From positions 124,001 through 188,000 of the forward strand of contig BGZK01000209.1 in assembly GCA_005406025.1 (NCBI GenBank): a DNA stretch of 64,000 nt, read 5' to 3'. The notes under the pieces are model-generated. The model saw only the letters and a program-made list of their open reading frames with translations. It was not told the DNA's origin and did no database searches. Of the stretch, positions 58,601 through 64,000 are shown in pieces (within the stretch, counting starts at the first letter, position 1; every line of letters starts with the position of its first letter). Source of the stretch: Eumeta japonica. Lineage: Eukaryota > Arthropoda > Insecta > Lepidoptera > Psychidae. Position numbers and translations under genes: made by a program.

Positions 58601-61600
58601 GTTAAACAAATAGCTTATGACAGGTAAGTAACAAAAAAATGGACGTTCAACAAAACATTTTTTCTATCCAAACTCAAATCTGTTAAAAAATAATTCATGT
58701 ATGAAATATTTCTAATAAACTACATATCTATGTGAAATAAGTGTATATTTTACTATAGAGAGTACAACACATTTCAAGGCTAAAATTTTTATATTAAAAA
58801 AATTCTCCATAGCTACTGTATTTAGGATACATATAATTAGTTTACAATAACATTAATTATATTATTATAAAAGATGTTTTTCCTTTAAAAAAATATCCGG
58901 TTTGTTAAAATTATTGCTTTAAGACGTTACGTCTGCTTGTAAGGAGCCAACTTGCTTTCAATGGTGTGCTATATTGCCGTAGTTTTTGAAACTTAAATAT
59001 TAAACTTATTGAATTTTAAATGTTTGTTGCAGAAAATTGAAGAATTTTTCAGCCTTCATATTCAAGACGCTTATTAATTTTAAAGTTACCGGACATAGTA
59101 AAAAAAACAACCCATTTCGTCGAGTGGTTCAAATGTTATTTTTTTTTATCATTCGAAAATCCGAATTACAGAGTAATTGATGTCCAACAAAATATTTTTC
59201 TAATCAATTTTTTTACTGTGGTAATGTTTAGTGAAAGACTTCAAATGATATTTAATTTATAGTTTGAAGGATATTCTGTATAAAAATGTGTACTTTAAAC
59301 AATATTAGTGGACTATTAGTGCACAAAAATACAAAGGTTTAGAAGTGGGCGCTCTCCGTGTTTTTTAATTTGCAAGAATAAAGCACAGCCTTCTTGGAGT
59401 CTTGCAATAATCATTAAATCGATATGGTCTGGTTTATAACCAGTTTTAATATTATCTACTGTCTAAATGTATTGAAAAGTAATGTTGTCTACTGACTGGC
59501 AATGTACAAGCATTGGACCCTGCGTGAATCCGGGGGCGAGGCGCGCAACGGGGTCTGCGGCGTCAGCCACCTCGGCCAGCCCACGAGTCACCTCTGGCAC
59601 CTGTCCCGGTACCGTCGGCCATCCGTGGTATTGTAACTGCCGTACGCACGTTACGTCGCCTGTCTGCATTGGCCACACACATTTGGAAAACACGAACTTG
59701 AAAATTTTTATCATAATATCATAGAAAGCAACAAGAAACATTTTTAAAATTTGTTATTCATTCAACAGTAAATACTAATCTCTAGACTTTTTCTTAATAT
59801 TATAATCAGGGAAAAAAATGTATTCATGAACAAATTAAAGACAATAATTAACTTTTTGTAAATCATTGGTGCAATGCAAAATCAATTTATTTCTCTACAA
59901 TAATAATTGATCAAATATATTCCAAGCAGCATGCGTTGTAGATTCGCAGGACTATAGAATTAGTGAATACTCAAGGTAGCATTGGCTTCTATGCTACATA
60001 ACCATTGTAATTGCAAATCAAAGTCTAAATTAACCTTAATTAAAATTAATCCCGAATAGTTAGTCACCTGTATAGATCAATGCAAGAGCGTTTGATTATG
60101 GCTTCTAGTTATTTAATAGTCATTTAACCTATGATTCCGCTCTTAATTCTCCTAAATAGATTAAAAACATTTTGAGACTTGATAACCACTTTCATAAAGA
60201 TGTATATGACAAATTATCAGTAAATAAATTCTTAATGTATAATCTTCTAAAGGCTCCACTTCAGGGTATTCATGACGATTAATAGAATAATGGGCAGTGA
60301 TGACCGTTATTATTCAAGAATTTACATGCTACTCAATGTTCATATGCATCAGGGTGAAGTATGATTATACAATTTACAAATTAAAGAGTCTAAGGATGTT
60401 TTTCAATGTCATATGACATTTGCAGATATCCATACCATCTTTTAATCAGCTAGTATTAATTTTTTTAAGGTAGTATTAGATTACATCTAATATACAACAT
60501 TTAAATGCCAATGACAATATTTGACACTTTCATACACACAACACCATTTTAAAATTTATTAGCAGGAGACCATCCTTGTACTTGGCGCATATTGGACGCT
60601 GGTTGCATCATTTACAGCTAAAATAAGTAGCACAGCATTTTAAAATGTTTTTTCTAAAATTTTCGTACATTTATAAAATCAATGATTAGCAGATTCAATT
60701 AAAAGATTCCTCATTAAAAATTTTAAAGACTCTTTCTAAACTTTAATACATGTGTAAAAAAAACTCATAATATAACTCATTTATGGACACAATTTAAAAT
60801 AACCACGACTATTTAGTTGTGGTTATTGCTATATTTATAGCAGTAACTATATAGTTATATTTCAAAAATAACTTGTACACTAAAACAGATTAACTAAGCG
60901 ACTGATACTGATTATCGGGTACGTCGTTACGTTTCATTCTCAACGTTACATTTGAATGCAGTGCATTAAGACTCACAGCACTCTACATACCTTAGTGTTG
61001 GTGAGACGGAACTCGCGACGCGTGTAATAGGGGCAGGACTCGCTGTGCTCGTACTGAACGCTCATGTGCTCGTACTGTGCCACGGCGTCGTCCCAGTAGC
61101 GTGGGCATTTGCGTTCGCCGTCACCCAACTACGAAACATTTTAATGTAATTTTATTCCATTCTAAAATAAGGGCCACCATAAGCCTTTAAGGGGCATTCG
61201 TAGTCATGTGGTCTATAATTCGCAAATGACGAAATTACTGTCTATACAAATACGCATAGAATCAGATGATTTAAATATATTTATATATGAATTAGAGTAT
61301 ATATTAAAAAACGAAGAAATATAAGTTATAGCGATTGTGGAAAGCATTAATATAAGGATTTACTAGTTCTCATTATATGGCAACATAATGCAATCGAAGA
61401 ATGAAGTACTTCACAAATTGTCTATGCCTATTACACTATGCCTATGCCAAATAAGTTTACTAGCTTCCGTCAGAAACTCCACCCGCGTGGACATAGAATG
61501 AATGAAATATATTCTATTTTTTAAGTTAGGCCTTGAGCAAAATACCTGTGAAAATCATATTCAATTCGTTTTTTCGTGATGCGCGAACAGACAAACACAC

Positions 61601-62457
61601 AGACATAGACATTATTGCACTTATAAATCTTGTTATAATGATGTATCAAAATAATAAAAGTATTTCTTATTTGTGTTTAGTTACTAGTAACGCCATCTCT
61701 TGTGCAATATAAACATTATATTGTATTGTGTATATTATGGTGCAATGTCAACCTTTAAAAAATAATCGTATGATTGTCTACATATACTTTTTGAAATAAA
61801 ACTAGTCTGTTGGCGACATTCACATGTTTCATTACAAATCTTAATTCAAAAATAAATCACACCCCAAAATAAATACTATTTTCATAGCTAATGTCCCCAA
61901 AAACCCCAATAACGACATCCATATCGAATTTTAGTTTTATTTTCACCCCCTAAAGTTTGATATAAAAATAATCTTGAGATACATATTTGCTTATTTATTT
62001 GTTATAAGGAGTACTTTTACGAAGTTTCCAGTTGAAATATCTATTTAATATTGAAACTTCCTTGTATACATCTTAAAAGAAACCTCTGTACTAAAATTTC
62101 AACTTTCTAGGTCTAAATATTTAGGCTGGGCGATAATGAATGAGTGAGTCAGTCAGTCAGTACTTTTTTTATATATAAATTTTGAAATTTGAAAGAAATA
62201 TTGACCAAATTATTGATATTATGAAATGAAAAAAAAAAACTTATTTTTTTCAAATATCTGGCTGAAATAACAATAGAAAAGGACCATTCTGATTATCAAT
62301 AATCATTAATAAAGCAAAAGTCCAACACTGTGGTGACTTACCTCGCTGAGCATAACGATTGTGGAGACATTGTGCTCGGAGACCATTCTCCAGAAGTCTG
62401 CGATTGTGCATGGTAACGGGTCCTGCGTTATTATGAATCCTTCAGAGTTATCGTATG
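52680..62457 (-). CDS. Ptp69D: Receptor protein tyrosine phosphatase, D2 domain, 3' five exons (5' end outside window)
   Basis: The exons are 62457-62342, 61128-60991, 59663-59497, 57996-57861 and 52751-52680, with GT/AG borders and consistent phases, giving about 175 residues of the C-terminal phosphatase domain. Blocks in order: FIITQDPLPCTIADFWRMVS then TIVMLSE; KCPRYWDD; YTRREFRLTNTKTGDV and VRQLQYHGWPTV; GPMLVHC; LGTERSSMFVALCVLV; RKVRTQRAHTIDTF; LQYEFLHRAILNYAELHN. The protein ends 8-10 residues after the domain. The signature loop, joined across the exon 3/4 splice, is C-H-L-G-T-E-R: Cys and Arg stay in C-x5-R but the rest differs from the usual SAGxG. The WPD-loop Asp is Thr (WPT). 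D2 domains of receptor PTPs are usually weak or inactive and act as docking or regulatory units; this fits. The short tail and the LGT.RSS wording recall Drosophila Ptp69D; Ptp99A is the alternative. Neuronal axon-guidance function is known for that family. Confidence 0.82.
53362..53885. repeat. Tandem repeat, about 185-bp units, three copies
   Basis: Units begin near 53362, 53543 and 53725 with ATCATGGAGGC-like words. They contain GGCCATGTGGATATTGTCAC, TTTTCATATGAA.CAAAA, GTCAAACAAAAA and CATGTGACATGCAAC. They lie in the last phosphatase intron. A related inverted segment is at 56820-56945, on the other side of the LINE fragment. Confidence 0.75.
54290..55850 (-). pseudogene. Non-LTR retrotransposon (jockey/CR1-like) RT, decayed
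   Basis: On the minus strand the RT blocks appear in order: PISILLTLSKIFEKLILNQL (about 55290), KKFGFTKGSLYK, VGVFCALSKAFECVHFENWF-like (about 55080, frame-shifted), MGVPQGS-like, ILFADDTSLLF (about 54870, the FADD active-site box) and LILDAKLRWDSHITKLAKRL (about 54600). Several frameshifts and stops are visible. It is in the last intron of the phosphatase, same strand. Confidence 0.85.
56106..56640. repeat. Minisatellite-bearing dispersed repeat, copy 2 (about 75-bp units)
   Basis: About six degenerate units contain CATTGTCATCCAATTCTAAG-, CAAAATTTCAGCAATCTTC- and TTCTTCTTCCAC-like words. It is the same element as at 44227-44600 and in the same orientation. Confidence 0.75.
56820..56945. repeat. 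Inverted relative of the 185-bp tandem unit
   Basis: Read on the minus strand, GGGCCATATGTAAATCGTCA, then AATTTTCATATGCAAAATGA and CAAATGTCAAGTGATG, match the order of words in the units at 53362-53885. It may be the other arm of an element into which other repeats were inserted. Confidence 0.55.
58253..58515. repeat. Tandem repeat, about 65-75 bp units, about four copies
   Basis: TCAATATGATTTAATTTCTC, then TTTCAGTATTATTGTACACT and GTAAAAT, recur near 58256, 58336, 58405 and 58465. A lone related unit is at about 59412-59467 (ATCGATATGGTCTGGTTTAT). Confidence 0.7.
60798..60827. repeat. 14-bp hairpin
   Basis: AATAACCACGACTA pairs with TAGTTGTGGTTATT (one G/T wobble) across two bases, in a phosphatase intron about 160 bases past the 60991 donor in gene direction. 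Confidence 0.5.
61455..61645 (+). repeat. Lepidopteran dispersed repeat
   Basis: TAGCTTCCGTCAGAAACTCC, then ACCCGCGTGGACATAG, and later GCGCGAACAGACAAACACAC and AGACATAGACATT, match the beginning and end of a common lepidopteran repeat ('AGCTTCCGCCCGCG...GCGAACAAACACACAGACAG'). Confidence 0.55.
62085..62190 (+). repeat. Short lepidopteran repeat with GAGTCAGTCAGTCAGT
   Basis: TTTAGGCTGGGCGATAATGA followed by ATGAGTGAGTCAGTCAGTCA resembles a familiar lepidopteran repeat ending. It is in a phosphatase intron, about 150 bases before the exon at 62342 in plus coordinates. Confidence 0.45.
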
Positions 62458-62787
62458 CTGCAAAAAAAAATTATCTCTTTAACTCGCATGTAATAAATTA
62501 CAGAATAACACGTGTTGAACAAATACCATATGAGTAATATAACGTTTATATTGTTACATTATTATTTTATTAATTTCGTTTTTACTCTTTGAATGTGCAC
62601 ATTAGATTTTTTATAACGCGAATTCTTGTGGTGTTCTAAAAATAAAAGAAAACTAATTAGTGAATAGCATAATCTCTAACAATTTTAACAAAAGTTTAGT
62701 TTATTTTGTAAAATAGTTCATCTAGCCGTGATGCCAACATTCTGTTGTGTGAGGTGTTAATTCACAGAAATCCATAATAAATGCTTG

Positions 62788-62930
62788 CCTACTACATGCA
62801 TTAATATGCCGCATTCAACCCACTGCTGACCCTCAAATCTGTTCTTCCACTACGAATCTTTATTCAAAGAAGTGAATATTGATTCGAGAGGATCGACAGA
62901 TATCAAACACCTAAGCAAGTGTTAATTTTA
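62788..62930. repeat. Decayed relative of the 20743-20985 foldback element
   Basis: CCTCAAATCTGTTCTTCCAC, AATCTTTATTCAAAGAA, ATATTGATTCGAGAGGATCG and ACAGATAT parallel the order of words at 20768-20840. The right arm is missing. Confidence 0.5.
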
Positions 62931-63184
62931 GTCCGCTAATCGTTATTTTTAAAATTTCTACATAAGTTTCATGCCAACTAGGCAAATCCTCAGGAAAATG
63001 CAAGCAGTCACACCCACCAGAGCGTAAAGAATGATAAAAAGAACCTACAAATGTGAACCCAACCTCCTTGTGTGAACTGCTGTAATGCATCGTCAAAGGA
63101 CGATGAAAGCATCCCTACCAGCATCCACAGACCATCACCAATAGACATGACTGTCAATTATCACAGACTAACCATCACCAACCA

Positions 63185-63490
63185 TTACCCAAATAGTTAC
63201 AGGTAAGCATCCGATAATGGTGATTTATAAATATTAATTCGGTCATTGAGCATATTATTATTATTTTTATGTTTTAAAATTTCAAAAGATTCTAAAACAT
63301 TTAAACGTAACCCCTTCTCACACACATGTAAAACATCAAACTTGTGATCGTTATTGAGCTTATGACCAATTTCTATTAAATGTTTAGAAAAATGAGATCT
63401 GTCCGATTCATTATTTTGAAGGCTGACATATGTTCTTTGTATCCAGTTTCAAAACAATGTCCGGTTTGTCCTATATATAGCCTATACATG
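63185..63490 (-). pseudogene. Penelope-like element fragment: GIY-YIG endonuclease domain
   Basis: The minus strand reads LYIGQTGHCFETGYKEHMSA and, after a one-frame shift, SDRSHFSKHLIEIGHKLNND, then HKFDVLHVCEKGLRLNVLES and FEILKHKNNNNMLNDRINIY. This is the YIG half and following helix region of a GIY-YIG nuclease as in Penelope-like retroelements. The RT part is not seen in the window. Confidence 0.7.
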
Positions 63491-64000
63491 TTGATATATA
63501 TAATCTGTGATGTCAACAGTCGACAACTACTGTAACTATAGACAGCTCAAACCAGATACAAAATTTAAATTTGATCTTTTTAATTACATTAATTATAAGG
63601 AAAGGATACATAGATTATAAGGAAACTAAAAAACTCTTTTTTTTCTTTCACAAACAGGCTTAAAAATTTCATTTACATATACATAATATTAAGATAGTTT
63701 GCATTACACTGTTTTTCCATACAAAATGTAAGGGAAAAATTGTTTCTCTTTCAGAGTTTTGTCATTAGCTAAAAAAATCTTCAGATATATTTTTGTAGAG
63801 AATTAAACTCTATAGCTTACTTTACAAAATTGTTACAATATTAGTAGGGTTTGATTTTTTTTTCATATAAATATGATTTTAGGTAGTTTTTTTAAATATT
63901 AATTTATTTATATATCAAGTTATTTAATTAACTAAAAGACAGAACAGAAATGTCATAACACTATATATTCTGCTATGACAGTGACAAGATGTTGCAACAG

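Noticed and set aside
59482..59724. Plus-strand ORF rich in Cys/Thr
   Set aside because: Antisense to phosphatase exon 59663-59497.
1..64000. CRISPR arrays, tRNA or rRNA genes
   Set aside because: No regularly spaced identical short repeats with unique spacers; no cloverleaf with A/B boxes or rRNA segment recognised by eye. A tRNA scan would be needed to exclude degenerate ones.

Overview
This is a eukaryotic, insect-type window, most likely from a moth or butterfly (Lepidoptera). The base composition is AT-rich. Genes are split into short exons by long introns with GT..AG borders. The repeats are ones I recognise from lepidopteran genomes: 'GGTTCCGTAC' elements, RTE-like LINE 3' ends of the 'RINAVEMR' type, mariner, a Penelope-like GIY-YIG fragment and hAT/pogo MITEs. 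No prokaryotic, tRNA, rRNA or CRISPR feature was seen.

Five host genes can be read. (1) A papain-family cysteine protease lies on the minus strand, 21989 to 7755, in eight exons whose splice phases all agree and give 419 residues. (2) A minus-strand gene of five phase-consistent exons, 34141 to 22527, encodes a 347-residue protein with a complete N-terminal THAP zinc finger, a complete ZZ zinc finger and a basic C-terminal half; this is the most unusual gene here. (3) An intronless small heat-shock protein lies on the plus strand at 37121-37669. (4) A second intronless small heat-shock protein lies on the minus strand at 46861-47469 and carries what looks like an N-terminal signal peptide. 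(5) The 3' end of a receptor protein tyrosine phosphatase lies on the minus strand, 62457 to 52680: five exons covering most of the second (D2) phosphatase domain, Ptp69D-like, with altered catalytic motifs. Its 5' exons are outside the window.

Layout: 1-7700 is repeat-rich, with a chimeric transposase remnant, a 518 bp dispersed repeat, a MITE and a decayed mariner. 7755-21989 is the protease gene, whose introns hold a mariner, a decayed LINE, tandem repeats and a foldback element. 22527-34141 is the THAP-ZZ gene, whose introns hold a 3-unit tandem element and a Tigger/pogo MITE nested in an older coding fragment. 34200-52600 is mostly intergenic and carries the two heat-shock genes and many repeats. 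52680-62457 is the phosphatase, with a LINE and two tandem arrays in its introns. 62460-64000 is intron or flank with a Penelope-like fragment.

The genes do not form a pathway. The two heat-shock genes are related copies, each with heat-shock-element-like and TATA-like sequence upstream. Copies of a CTAGATGGCGC-like motif sit near both. Exon boundaries were inferred by eye from splice consensus, phase and family motifs, without transcript data.
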